A DNA stretch of 59,630 nucleotides from Mycobacterium helveticum (lineage in GTDB: Bacteria > Actinomycetota > Actinomycetes > Mycobacteriales > Mycobacteriaceae), in NCBI RefSeq assembly GCF_007714205.1, contig NZ_VMQU01000016.1, positions 1-59,630 of the forward strand. The letters run 5' to 3'. The notes under the pieces were generated by a model that saw only the letters and a list, made by a program, of their open reading frames with translations, made no database searches and was not told the origin of the DNA. How positions within the stretch are numbered: the first letter of the stretch is position 1; each line of letters opens with the position of its first letter. The translations under genes and the position numbers were made by a program. Of this stretch, positions 1 through 9,002 are shown piece after piece.

Positions 1-433
1 GGGCTGCGTTGAGACCGCAAACCCAACCAGGATAAGGCCTTTGCCTAATTCTCACCCGCCGACACGCTTACTGAAGGCCTAGGCGGCTTAAGCAGTCTGA
101 GCAGGGGCCACGGCAGCAACCGATGCGGGCGTTGGAAAGCCATGCCGCATAGGGGGCTCCACCCGCGCCGGACGGGGCTCGGCCGCAGGGAGCGAATACC
201 GCTTCGGCCTGAGCCGGCGCATCCTGACCCACGACAGTCTCTGCCGCGGTTGGCCTTTGGCACGGCCGGGGTGGAGGCCGGTGCGCTGCGGACGCACACG
301 GGCTAGGTTGGTGCCTGCGGATACGCGGAACAGGGAGTGAACATGGCGGACGATGCTGAGGGAGTGGGCGAGCGGTCCCGGCGAACTGCCGGCGAGACCC
401 GGACAGCGTCCGGAGCCGACGGGGCGGCCCGCG
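1..433. other. left-edge region without a supported gene
   Basis: Several short open frames exist here on both strands, but none has a recognisable domain, a good ribosome binding site or family-like composition. A minus-strand frame ending at 88 encodes an Arg/Pro-rich peptide ending in an Ala/Val-rich tail; I do not accept it as a gene. The stretch probably contains the promoter of the hydrolase starting at 434. Confidence 0.4.
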
Positions 434-1339
434 ATGACTGAACCGCGCTGGATCGACGTGCCGGGCGCCGGTGCCGACCTCAAGGCGCTGACCTGGGGCC
501 CGCCCGACGCGCCGATCGCGCTGTGCCTGCATGGCTTCCCCGACACCCCCTACGGCTGGCGCAAGATCGCGCCCCGGCTGGCCGAGTCGGGTTGGCGGGT
601 CGTCGCGCCGTTCATGCGGGGATACGCCCCATCCTCGATACCGGCCGACGGCAGCTTCCACATCGGTGCGCTGATGGACGATGCGTTGCGCGTCCGCTCG
701 GCGGCGGGCGGCACCGACCGCGACGTGGTGATCGGCCACGACTGGGGGGCCATCGCCGCCACGGGACTGGCCGCGATGCCCGACAGCCCGTTCACCAAGG
801 CCGCGATCATGTCGGTACCGCCCTCGGCGGCGCTGCGCCGGCGGGGCGGCGCGGCCGAGTGGGCCCGGCTGGCCCGCCAGCTGCCGCATCAGTTGTTGCG
901 CAGCTGGTACATCTTCTACTTTCAGTTGCCTTGGCTGCCGGAGCGTTCCGCCTCGTGGGTGTTGCCGTTGTTGTGGAGGCGATGGTCGCCCGGCTACAAC
1001 CCGCACGAGGACCTGCGTCACGTCGACGCCGCGATCGGTGCACCGGAGAGCTGGCGCGCGGCGCTGGGAACGTACCGGGCCCTGGTCCGTAACACCGCGC
1101 CGCCGCAACGCTACGTCGCGTTGCACCGGCGCTGGACCGAGGCGCCCGCGCTGCCCTGCCTGTACCTGCACGGCCGCGACGACGGTTGCATGACGTCGGC
1201 TTTCACCCACTGGGTGGAAAAGGTGCTGCCCCCGGAAAGCGGAGTCGCCGTCGTCGAACACGCCGGGCATTTCCTGCAACTCGAACAGCCGGACGAGGTG
1301 GCCGACCTGGTGCTCGGGTTCATCGGCTCTGCCGGTTGA
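434..1339 (+). CDS. alpha/beta hydrolase, epoxide-hydrolase-like
   Basis: A 301-residue alpha/beta hydrolase. An HGFP oxyanion motif lies at residues 33-36 and the nucleophile elbow GHDWG at 101-105, so the nucleophile is Asp103, as in epoxide hydrolases and haloalkane dehalogenases rather than Ser esterases. The C-terminal HAGHFLQLEQP segment carries the catalytic His. I chose the ATG at 434 (MTEPRW) over an upstream ATG at 353 because the extra N-terminal residues do not look like the fold. The next gene starts 4 nt after the stop, so the two are probably cotranscribed. It is likely a cytosolic epoxide hydrolase acting on lipid epoxides. The substrate is unknown. Confidence 0.85.
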   Translation: MTEPRWIDVPGAGADLKALTWGPPDAPIALCLHGFPDTPYGWRKIAPRLAESGWRVVAPFMRGYAPSSIPADGSFHIGALMDDALRVRSAAGGTDRDVVIGHDWGAIAATGLAAMPDSPFTKAAIMSVPPSAALRRRGGAAEWARLARQLPHQLLRSWYIFYFQLPWLPERSASWVLPLLWRRWSPGYNPHEDLRHVDAAIGAPESWRAALGTYRALVRNTAPPQRYVALHRRWTEAPALPCLYLHGRDDGCMTSAFTHWVEKVLPPESGVAVVEHAGHFLQLEQPDEVADLVLGFIGSAG

Positions 1340-1343
1340 GCCG

Positions 1344-2618
1344 GTGCCCGCCCAGCGGATGAGGGCCGTGGATGCGCAGTTCTACTGGATGTCGGCCAAG
1401 ATCCCGAACGACCAGTTTTTGCTGTATGCGTTCGACGGCGAGCCCGCGGATTTGGCGCACGCCGTCGAACAGGTGTGTCGGCGGGCGCGCGCCTGCCCGG
1501 ACTTGTTGACGCGAGTTCAGGACCGGAATCCGCTGACCTATCCGCGGTGGGTGCCGGCGCCCGTGGACGCACGACGGGTGGTCCACCACGACGTGGCCGA
1601 CGGCGGCTGGGGCGGTTGCCTGACTGCCGTTGCCGGACTCGCCGCTGCCCAGCTCGACGCCGGGCTGATGCCCTGGCTTCTGCATGTGTTCACCCCGGTC
1701 TCCGGTATCCCGGGTGTCGCCGGGCCGGGCACCGTCGCGGTGCTGCAGGTGGCGCACGCGCTGGCCGACGGCGTCCGCGCGGCGGCCGCGGCGGCGTGGC
1801 TGTTCGGCCGGGACGCCCCGGTGCCCGGATTGGGACGGCCCGCGCCGGCGTGGTTTCCGTGGCGGGTCGTCGATGCGGCCCGCACCCATCGCCGGCTGGT
1901 CGGCGATATCCGCGCCGGGGTGCTGGCACCCGGGGCCGGCTCGCGCCCGTTGCAGCGCACCAATTCCCGTCCGGGCGGCACACGCGCGGTGCGCACGTTG
2001 GTGCGGCACCGCGCGCAGCTGCCCGGCCCCACGGTCACCGTCGGCGTGCTGGGGGCGGTGTCCACGGCGCTGTCCGAGCTGCTCGGCGGGACGGCCGATG
2101 CGCTGGGGGCCGAAGTGCCGATGGCCAAACCCGTTGCACCCCAGGCGCACAACCACTTCGGCAACGTCGTCGTGGGTCTGTATCCGAACCTGGGCCGCGC
2201 GGCCCGCGCCGAGCGGATCGCGACCGAGCTGGCCAACGGCCGGCGTCGCTTCGCGCATCCGGCTACCCGCAGCGCCGACCGGGCGTTCGCCGCAGTGCCT
2301 GCGGCGCTGCTGCGGTGCGGCGTGGCGCGGTTCGACCCCGGCGTGCGGCCGGCGCAGGTGGCCGGCAACACGGTGGTGTCCAGCGTGCACCGCGGGGCTG
2401 CCGACCTCAGTTTCGGGGGCGCCCGCGTGGTGTTGACGGCCGGGTATCCGGCACTGTCGCCCGTGATGGGCCTGACTCACGGGGTGCATGGAATCGGCGA
2501 CACCGTCGCGATCAGCGTGCACGCGGCGGAATCGGCCGTCGAGGACATCGACGGATATGTGCAACTGCTCGACGCGGCGCTGTCCTACCGATCCGGGTCC
2601 TACCGATCCGGTGGATGA
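1344..2618 (+). CDS. WS/DGAT-like O-acyltransferase with a degenerate HHxxxDG motif
   Basis: A 424-residue protein with the overall plan of wax ester synthase/diacylglycerol acyltransferases: an N-terminal VDAQFYWM segment, an active-site region at 137-143 reading AHALADG, and a C-terminal half with an NVVVGLYPNL segment like the family's N-V-x-G-P-x-x region. The first His of the family HHxxxDG motif is Ala. The second, catalytic His is retained as His138, together with the DG pair, so activity is possible. The GTG at 1344 lies 4 nt after the hydrolase stop; the ATG at 1359 is an alternative. Its role would be triacylglycerol or wax ester synthesis, or acylation of another alcohol. Confidence 0.72.
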   Translation: MPAQRMRAVDAQFYWMSAKIPNDQFLLYAFDGEPADLAHAVEQVCRRARACPDLLTRVQDRNPLTYPRWVPAPVDARRVVHHDVADGGWGGCLTAVAGLAAAQLDAGLMPWLLHVFTPVSGIPGVAGPGTVAVLQVAHALADGVRAAAAAAWLFGRDAPVPGLGRPAPAWFPWRVVDAARTHRRLVGDIRAGVLAPGAGSRPLQRTNSRPGGTRAVRTLVRHRAQLPGPTVTVGVLGAVSTALSELLGGTADALGAEVPMAKPVAPQAHNHFGNVVVGLYPNLGRAARAERIATELANGRRRFAHPATRSADRAFAAVPAALLRCGVARFDPGVRPAQVAGNTVVSSVHRGAADLSFGGARVVLTAGYPALSPVMGLTHGVHGIGDTVAISVHAAESAVEDIDGYVQLLDAALSYRSGSYRSGG

Positions 2619-2633
2619 TCTAGGTTTGCACGT

Positions 2634-3158
2634 ATGAATCACGACGCAGTGATGAGTCAGGACGTCGGCTTGCTGATCCTGCGGCTGGTGTTGGGCGTGA
2701 CTCTGGCCGCGCACGGCTACAACAAGTTCTTCGGCGGCGGCCGCATCCCCGGCACCGCGCGGTGGTTCGACAGCATCGGCATGAAGCCCGGCACGTTCCA
2801 CGCCACCGTGGCCGCCAGCACCGAGATGGCCGCCGGGTTGGGCCTGGCCGCCGGGCTGCTGACGCCGGTTCCCGCGGCGGGTTTCGTCTCGCTGATGCTG
2901 GTCGCGGCCTGGACCGTGCACCGCGCCAACGGCTTCTTCATCGTCAAGGAGGGCTGGGAGTACAACCTGGTTCTGGCGGTGAGCGCGGTCGCGGTGGCCA
3001 CGCTCGGGGCGGGCAGGCTGAGCCTGGACTGGGTGATCTTCGGGCACAACTGGTATGACGGCTGGGCGGGTCTGCTGATCTCCGCGGGGCTCGGCCTGGT
3101 CGGGGCGTTCGGCCAACTGCTGATCTTCTACCGCCCGCCGGCCAAACAGGCGGGCTGA
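2634..3158 (+). CDS. DoxX family membrane protein
   Basis: A 174-residue membrane protein with four hydrophobic segments, at about residues 10-28, 57-78, 80-98 and 107-125, and a further one near 142-165. The N-terminal LRLVLGVTLAAHGYNKFFGG is typical of DoxX (R-x-x-x-G-x-x-x-x-x-HGxxK). DoxX proteins are small integral membrane proteins linked in mycobacteria to thiol redox and detoxification complexes, but no function is proven for this branch. It follows the acyltransferase by 15 nt on the same strand and may close a three-gene operon. Confidence 0.85.
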   Translation: MNHDAVMSQDVGLLILRLVLGVTLAAHGYNKFFGGGRIPGTARWFDSIGMKPGTFHATVAASTEMAAGLGLAAGLLTPVPAAGFVSLMLVAAWTVHRANGFFIVKEGWEYNLVLAVSAVAVATLGAGRLSLDWVIFGHNWYDGWAGLLISAGLGLVGAFGQLLIFYRPPAKQAG

Positions 3159-3407
3159 CCGGGTTCGCCGTCTTCCGCGAGCATGTGAGATTTTGGCGGC
3201 CGCAGTGTGGCGCAAGACGCGGACAGGCCTAAACCCCGCAACGATCCGTAGTGCACGAGAGGGTCGCGCGCTGCGCGAACAATCGGCGACGAGGTGGGCC
3301 GAATCACGTGCCGAGCGCGCGAGCGGGTCCGCGGGACCAGACGGCTAGCGGGTCAGGGATCCGCAACCACAACGCTGCCGGGCGGTGGGCTGGCTAGGGT
3401 GCGAATT

Positions 3408-4913
3408 GTGTTGATGCATACCGTCCGGACGCGGCGCAGCGCCGACGACTTCCCGCGCCGTGAGCACCTGGCCGCCAAGATCGCCGACGTCGCCACCGAC
3501 CCGGTTCCCGTCGAGCCGGACGTCGCGGAGATGCTGGCGAACCGGATCATCGACAACGCCGCGGTCAGCGCCGCGGCGGTGCTGCGCCGGCCGGTGACCG
3601 TGGCCCGCCGGCAGGCGCTGGCCCATGGCGCCGCGCACGGCGCGCGCGTGTTCGGGGTGGGCGGCACCTATTCGGCCGAATGGGCGGCCTGGGCCAACGG
3701 GGTTGCGGTGCGCGAGTTGGACTTCCACGACACCTTCCTGGCCGCCGAGTATGCCCATCCGGGCGACAGCATCCCCCCGCTGGTGGCCGTCGCGCAGCAA
3801 CTCGGGGTGAGCGGGGCCGACCTGATCCGCGGGCTGGCCACCGCGTATGAGATCCACATCGACCTGGCACGCGGAATCTGCCTGCACGAGCACAAGATCG
3901 ACCACGTCGCCCACCTGGGCCCCGCGGTTGCTGCGGGGCTCGGGACCATGCTGCGCCTGGACGCCGAGACCATCTATCAGGCGATCGGGCAGGCCGTGCA
4001 CCTGACCACCAGCACCCGCCAGTCGCGCAAAGGCCTGATCTCGAGCTGGAAGGCGTTCGCGCCGGCGCACGCCGGAAAAGTCGCCATCGAGGCGGTCGAC
4101 CGGGCGATGCGCGGGGAGGGATCGCCGGCGCCGATCTGGGAGGGTGAGGACGGCGTCATCGCCTGGCTGCTCGGCGGCCCGGACCGCGAATACCGGGTGC
4201 CGCTGCCGGCTCCGGGCGAGCCCAAGCGCGCCATCCTGGACAGCTACCCCAAGGAGTATTCGGCGGAGTACCAGGGCCAGGCGCCGATCGACCTGGCCCG
4301 GCGGCTGCGCGGGCGGCTCGGCGACCTGGACCGGATCGAGTCGATCGTGCTGCACACCAGCCACCACACCCACGTCGTCATCGGGACCGGGTCCGGGGAC
4401 CCGCAGAAGTTCGACCCGGACGCGTCGCGGGAAACGCTCGACCACTCGCTGCCCTACATCTTCGCCGTCGCGCTGCAGGACGGCGGCTGGCACCACGAAC
4501 GCTCGTATGCTCCCGAACGCGCCCACCGGCCCGACACCGTCGCCCTCTGGCGCAAGATCTCCACCGTCGAGGACCCGGAGTGGACCCGTCGCTACCACGC
4601 GATCGATCCGGCCGAAAGGGCCTTCGGCGCGCGGGCCGAGGTGCACCTCGCGAACGGCGAGGTGATCGTCGACGAGCTGGGGGTGGCCGACGCGCATCCG
4701 CTGGGCGCCCGGCCGTTCCGCCGCCGCGATTATGTACGGAAGTTCGGCGAGCTCACCGCCGGCGTCGTAAAAGCCGCTGAGCGGCAACGGTTCCTGTCCG
4801 CGGTGGAGTCGTTGCCGGGCCTGCGGGCCGCACAGCTCGACGCGCTCAACGTGCTGATCGACCCCCGGGTGCTGGACGCCGCGCCGGTGATCCCGCCGGG
4901 GATCTTCGGATGA
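3408..4913 (+). CDS. prpD: 2-methylcitrate dehydratase PrpD (MmgE/PrpD family)
   Basis: A 501-residue MmgE/PrpD protein, close in length and sequence to M. tuberculosis PrpD (Rv1130) as I remember it. Conserved stretches include [34 protein letters not shown] and [18 protein letters not shown]. It dehydrates 2-methylcitrate in the methylcitrate cycle, which clears propionyl-CoA from odd-chain lipids and cholesterol. The GTG at 3408 gives an N-terminus like the M. tuberculosis protein; the ATG at 3414 is nearly equivalent. Unusually, prpC (methylcitrate synthase), the usual next gene, is absent and the DUF3556 gene follows directly. Confidence 0.92.
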   Translation: MLMHTVRTRRSADDFPRREHLAAKIADVATDPVPVEPDVAEMLANRIIDNAAVSAAAVLRRPVTVARRQALAHGAAHGARVFGVGGTYSAEWAAWANGVAVRELDFHDTFLAAEYAHPGDSIPPLVAVAQQLGVSGADLIRGLATAYEIHIDLARGICLHEHKIDHVAHLGPAVAAGLGTMLRLDAETIYQAIGQAVHLTTSTRQSRKGLISSWKAFAPAHAGKVAIEAVDRAMRGEGSPAPIWEGEDGVIAWLLGGPDREYRVPLPAPGEPKRAILDSYPKEYSAEYQGQAPIDLARRLRGRLGDLDRIESIVLHTSHHTHVVIGTGSGDPQKFDPDASRETLDHSLPYIFAVALQDGGWHHERSYAPERAHRPDTVALWRKISTVEDPEWTRRYHAIDPAERAFGARAEVHLANGEVIVDELGVADAHPLGARPFRRRDYVRKFGELTAGVVKAAERQRFLSAVESLPGLRAAQLDALNVLIDPRVLDAAPVIPPGIFG

Positions 4914-4986
4914 CCGGCCGCTCACACCCGGAGCCGCGAGCTCACACGCGACGGAAGATTCTTTGCCCGAAGGTGAGCGCATTCGC

Positions 4987-5002
4987 CTAGAACACGTTCT
5001 AG
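4987..5002. promoter_or_regulatory. KstR-type operator palindrome
   Basis: The sequence CTAGAACACGTTCTAG carries 14 bp (4988-5001) matching the KstR consensus TnnAACnnGTTnnA with fully complementary flanks. It lies 11 nt before the ATG of the DUF3556 gene. KstR is the TetR repressor of cholesterol catabolism, so this gene is predicted to be sterol-responsive. The position right against the start codon suggests a short-leader or leaderless transcript blocked by the repressor. Binding is inferred from the motif alone. Confidence 0.65.
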
Positions 5003-5013
5003 TCTGTGAAACC

Positions 5014-6741
5014 ATGGGATTCCTCAAGCCCGACCTGCCGCAGATCGACATGGCCGAGTGGAGCAAGGGCACCCGCAGCGAGAAGATCCGTCCGATGGCC
5101 CGGCACTGGGCGGAGGTGGGCTTCGGGACGCCCGTCGTCCTGCATCTGTTCTACGTGGTCAAAATCCTGCTCTACATCCTCTTCGGCTGGCTTTTCGCGT
5201 TGACCACCAACGGTATCCACGGGTTCACCGGTGTCGGGTCGTGGTGGTCGGAGCCGATCGTGTTCGAGAAGGTCGTGCTCTACACGATGCTGTTCGAGGT
5301 GATCGGCCTGGGCTGCGGCTTCGGTCCGCTCAACAACAGGTTCTTCCCGCCGATGGGCTCGATCCTGTACTGGATGCGTTTCGGCACCATCCGGCTGCCC
5401 CCGTGGCCGGACCGGGTGCCGGGGACCAGGGGCACCAAGCGCACCCCGTTCGACGTGGCGCTCTATGGGCTCCTGCTGGTGGCGACGCTCGGGGCGCTGC
5501 TCTCCGACGGCACCGGCCCGGTGCCCGAACTGGGCACCGCGGTCGGCCTGCTGCCGACGTGGGAGATCGTGCTGATCCTGCTGCTGCTCGGCGTCCTCGG
5601 CCTGCGCGACAAGGTGATCTTCCTGGCCGCCCGCGGCGAGGTCTACGCCAGCCTGGCGGTGACCTTCCTGTTCGGCGCGGTCGACATGATCGTCGCCGCC
5701 AAGCTGGTGTTCCTGGTGATCTGGATGGGTGCGGCGACATCCAAGCTCAACAAGCACTTCCCGTTCGTGATCTCCACGATGATGTCCAACAACCCGCTGA
5801 TGCGGCCACGCTGGCTCAAACGGCGCTTCTTCGAGAAGTTCCCGGACGACCTGCGGCCCGGACGGCTGTCGCGGTGGCTCGCGCACCTGAGCACCGCCAT
5901 CGAGATGCTGGTGCCGCTGATGCTGTTCTTCTCCCACGGCGGCAAGCCGACCATCGTGGCCGCGGTCGTGATGGTGTGCTTCCATCTGGGCATCCTGGTG
6001 TCGATCCCGATGGGGGTGCCGCTGGAGTGGAACGTCTTCATGATCTTCGGGGTGTTGTCGTTGTTCGTCGCGCACGCGCGCATCGGGCTGGGCGACGTCG
6101 TCCACCCGGTGCCGGTGGCGCTGCTGTTCGCCGTGGTCGCCGGTATCGTCGTGCTGGGCAACATGTTTCCCCGCAAGATCTCGTTTCTGCCGGGCATGCG
6201 CTACTACGCCGGCAACTGGGACACCACACTGTGGTGCATCAAGGGATCGGCGAACGACAAGATCAGCCGGGGCATCGTGGCGATCGCCAGCATGCCGCAG
6301 GCCCAGCTGGAGCGTTTCTACGGCAGCCCGGAGGCGGCGCAGATCCCGATCTACATGGGGTATGCGTTCCGCGGCTTCAACACGCACGGCCGGGCGTTGT
6401 TCACCCTGGCCCATCGCGCGATGGCGGGCCAGAACGAGGACGACTATGTCATCACCGACGGTGAGCGGATCTGCAGCACGGCGATCGGCTGGAACTTCGG
6501 CGACGGCCACATGCACAACGAGCAGCTGATCGCCGCCCTGCAGCAACGTTGCCACTTCGAGCCGGGGGAGGTGCGCGTCGTCCTGCTCGACGCGCAGCCG
6601 ATCCACAGGCAGACCCAGCAGTATCGGCTGGTCGACGCCGCGACCGGCGAGTTCGAGCGCGGGTTCGTCAACGTCGCCGACATGGTGACCCGGCAGCCCT
6701 GGGCCGACGACGTGCCGGTCCACGTGCACGCGGCCGGGTGA
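5014..6741 (+). CDS. DUF3556 polytopic membrane protein (Rv1132-like)
   Basis: A 575-residue membrane protein of unknown function that I place in DUF3556; M. tuberculosis has a protein of about this size next to prpC (Rv1132). It has numerous hydrophobic segments between about residues 45 and 400, then a soluble C-terminal part of about 180 residues (from roughly FPRKISFLPGMRYYAGNWD to the end) rich in aromatic and His residues. I chose the ATG at 5014 because the KstR-like palindrome ends 11 nt upstream and would otherwise be coding. A role near sterol or propionyl-CoA metabolism is suggested by the operator and by prpD, but this is inference. Confidence 0.85.
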   Translation: MGFLKPDLPQIDMAEWSKGTRSEKIRPMARHWAEVGFGTPVVLHLFYVVKILLYILFGWLFALTTNGIHGFTGVGSWWSEPIVFEKVVLYTMLFEVIGLGCGFGPLNNRFFPPMGSILYWMRFGTIRLPPWPDRVPGTRGTKRTPFDVALYGLLLVATLGALLSDGTGPVPELGTAVGLLPTWEIVLILLLLGVLGLRDKVIFLAARGEVYASLAVTFLFGAVDMIVAAKLVFLVIWMGAATSKLNKHFPFVISTMMSNNPLMRPRWLKRRFFEKFPDDLRPGRLSRWLAHLSTAIEMLVPLMLFFSHGGKPTIVAAVVMVCFHLGILVSIPMGVPLEWNVFMIFGVLSLFVAHARIGLGDVVHPVPVALLFAVVAGIVVLGNMFPRKISFLPGMRYYAGNWDTTLWCIKGSANDKISRGIVAIASMPQAQLERFYGSPEAAQIPIYMGYAFRGFNTHGRALFTLAHRAMAGQNEDDYVITDGERICSTAIGWNFGDGHMHNEQLIAALQQRCHFEPGEVRVVLLDAQPIHRQTQQYRLVDAATGEFERGFVNVADMVTRQPWADDVPVHVHAAG

Positions 6742-7196
6742 GCGCTGACACTCACGGGACGTGACGGCGCTGGGTTGTTCCCGAGTGGGTACCCGACGGC
6801 CCGGGCACCGGCATTTGCCCGCAACGCGCGCTTTGGCCCACGCGGCGCCGTGGGCGGTCGCCCGCCCCGCCGGGCACTCGCAGATGGCAAACGTCACGAC
6901 GGCCTGAGTCGCGCTGATACCGAGCCAAATGCGATACCACGGCAAACGGACAGCAGGCTGCCCGATCCTGAACGCGCTGTGACGTAGCCGACTTCGGTAG
7001 TTTGCTATCCGGTGACATCTGCGATCCGGCCACTCGCCTCGAACCGACCTCGGCCGCTGATTCGGGGCGTTCTCGCAGCTCGACGCGCCACCGAATCGTT
7101 ATTCCACATGTGACTTGCCCGTAACAATACTCTCAGGTAACATCTGTCACAGCGCGGTGACGCGCGTCATACTCCACACCCAGCAAAGGAGTAGCC
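6742..7196. other. 455-bp intergenic region with a likely promoter
   Basis: No supported gene; the short frames on both strands lack family features. Near the right end, TTGCCC at about 7121 followed by AATACT could serve as -35/-10 elements. AAAGGAG at 7183-7189 is a good ribosome binding site for the gene starting at 7197. Confidence 0.45.
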
Positions 7197-8420
7197 ATGG
7201 CAACAACCTCAATTGCCGGTCGGCAGGGCGTGGCAGCCTCGTCGCCGGCGGGCTCGTCGACCCGCATGCGGCCGTATCTGGCCGCCGGCGTCGCGATGAT
7301 GGGGGCCAGCCTCATCGCGGTCAACCCGGTCGCCCCCACCATCGCCAACGACATCCAGGAGCGCGCCGTGCGGCTCACCGACTCGGTGGTCGCCGATGTC
7401 GGCGACTTCGCCGCCAACGTGGGCACCGCGCTGCCGGGCTCGCTGGACATGAGCGGCTTCGCCAGTGCGGCGGCCTCGATTCCCCCGGCGGTCAACCCGA
7501 TCGTGGAGTGGCTGAACGTGTTCGAGACGGCGGGCAGCAACCTGCAAGCCATCGCCCAGAATTGGTTCGCCGACCCGTTCCCGGTGCTGGGGCAGGTGCT
7601 CAGCAACCAGGTCGGCTACGCCGACGTCACGGGCAGCAATCTGTCGGCCCTGGCCACCGACCTGAACACGTTGGTGACCCAGACGCTGCCGCCGCAGATC
7701 AACACGCTGATCGACGGCATCCAGTCCGGGGCCATCAGTTCCTCGGTGAGCACCTTCAACGAGAACTTCACGTTGGACCTGCTTCCGCTCCTCACGCCGC
7801 TGGACAACATTCTGGCGATCCCCGGCGAGATGTTGACCAACCTGGCCCACACGGTCAGTGATAACCTCTCGAATGTCTTAACGTTCGACTTGCTGGTCCC
7901 CCTCAACGGGTTGCTGTATGCGGAGGAGCAGGGGGCCGCGAACGGGCTGCAGGCGGCGCTGGACGCCTACAACGCCGGGCAGACGGGCACCGCGTTGGTC
8001 GACCTGCTGAACGTTCCCGCTCTCACCCTCGGAGGTTACCTCAACGGGTCGACCGGGCTCTTCGATGCCGGGTTGCTTCAATCGGGCGGCTCCTTGTTCG
8101 GCGGCGCCGGCCTGATCAACAGCCTGGTCAACACGATCCCGCAGGCTTTCGCGACGGGTCTGGCCCCCAGCGGCACGGCGACCACGCTGCCGGAGGCGCT
8201 GAGCCAACTGTGGGCGCTGATCACCAACAGCCTGAGCTCCGCCCTGCCGAGCGCGGCGGCGGCGTTCGATCCCGCCGCGTTCAGCGCCGCGTTCGACCCG
8301 GCCGCGTTGTCGATGGCGTTCGATCCCGCTGCCGTCACGGACATCGGCTCGATGCTGGCCGCCGACCTGGCGCCCAACCTGAGCACCATCGCGCTGGATC
8401 TGCTCTCGTCGCTGCTCTGA
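7197..8420 (+). CDS. secreted GjpA-like mycobacterial protein
   Basis: A 407-residue protein with an N-terminal Arg-flanked hydrophobic stretch (MRPYLAAGVAMMGASLIAV, about residues 23-41) followed by V-x-P-x-A, resembling a signal or export segment. The rest is Ala/Leu/Asn-rich with low-complexity helices and resembles the family annotated in mycobacteria as outer membrane porin GjpA. Near the C-terminus three 9-residue units of the type FDPAAxSxA occur in tandem (about residues 356-380). AAAGGAG lies 8 nt before the ATG, and a strong hairpin follows the stop. Cell-envelope location is likely; porin function is unproven. Confidence 0.7.
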   Translation: MATTSIAGRQGVAASSPAGSSTRMRPYLAAGVAMMGASLIAVNPVAPTIANDIQERAVRLTDSVVADVGDFAANVGTALPGSLDMSGFASAAASIPPAVNPIVEWLNVFETAGSNLQAIAQNWFADPFPVLGQVLSNQVGYADVTGSNLSALATDLNTLVTQTLPPQINTLIDGIQSGAISSSVSTFNENFTLDLLPLLTPLDNILAIPGEMLTNLAHTVSDNLSNVLTFDLLVPLNGLLYAEEQGAANGLQAALDAYNAGQTGTALVDLLNVPALTLGGYLNGSTGLFDAGLLQSGGSLFGGAGLINSLVNTIPQAFATGLAPSGTATTLPEALSQLWALITNSLSSALPSAAAAFDPAAFSAAFDPAALSMAFDPAAVTDIGSMLAADLAPNLSTIALDLLSSLL

Positions 8421-8436
8421 GTCACCGTCGGTGTGG

Positions 8437-8473
8437 CCAGTCTTCCCGCGGGCGCCACCCGCGGGAAGACTGG
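8437..8473. terminator. perfect 16-bp hairpin terminator
   Basis: Two perfectly complementary 16-nt arms (8437-8452 and 8458-8473) around the loop CGCCA, starting 17 nt after the stop of the GjpA-like gene. There is no T-tract, as is common for mycobacterial I-shaped terminators. It separates this gene from the PE/PPE operon. Confidence 0.8.
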
Positions 8474-8687
8474 TCGCTCGGCTTTGCCGAATCCGTTGCC
8501 GCGTAGCCGAATTCGGTGAAAACCGCACCGTTGGCGCAGTGGCCGGGCTACGATGGCGGGAACTGCTGGGATGCAAGCCAGATCAGTTGCCCGCCGGCAG
8601 GTGCCGGGCGTAATCGCCTCGGCCACAAGAAAATTTGGTCCCCGTTGCCGGGATGGCCGGCGGACATGGTGACAGGAGGTGGAGGTC

Positions 8688-8987
8688 GTGTCCTTCGTAA
8701 CGGCTCGACCGGAAATGCTGACCGCCGCGGCGGGAAGCTTGTCGAGGATCGGATCGGCGATGGCGTCCAACAATGCGGCGGCGGAAGGGCCGACCACCGG
8801 GGTGGCGCCGCCGGCGGCCGACCAGGTGTCCCAACTGGTGGGCACCCACTTCGCCGCGCACGGGTTGGCCTACCAGACCATTGCGTTGATGGCCAACCAG
8901 ATCCACGAGGCGTTCGTCAACGCCCTGTCCACCGGCGCCACGTCGTACACGATCACCGAGGCGGCCAACGTGGCGGCGGCCGGCTAG
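8688..8987 (+). CDS. PE family protein
   Basis: A 99-residue protein that is essentially just a PE domain, starting MSFVTARPEMLTAAAGSLSRIG as PE proteins do, with the helical hairpin and the LMANQIHEAF segment of the second helix. The GTG at 8688 gives the canonical MSFV start and has AGGAGG at about 8675; the frame is open a little further upstream. The stop is followed 15 nt later by a PPE gene, the standard PE/PPE pair layout whose products form a heterodimer for ESX-dependent export. No ESX genes are present in the window. Confidence 0.9.
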   Translation: MSFVTARPEMLTAAAGSLSRIGSAMASNNAAAEGPTTGVAPPAADQVSQLVGTHFAAHGLAYQTIALMANQIHEAFVNALSTGATSYTITEAANVAAAG

Positions 8988-9002
8988 GGCAAGGCGGCCA
9001 CG

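Noticed and set aside
1..433. Small genes at the left edge
   Set aside because: Frames on both strands are short, Arg/Pro-rich and lack ribosome binding sites or recognisable motifs.
4999..6945. Minus-strand open frame of 648 codons opposite the DUF3556 gene
   Set aside because: Composition (runs of His, Arg, Gln, Asp) is that of an antisense reading of hydrophobic codons; no family resemblance.
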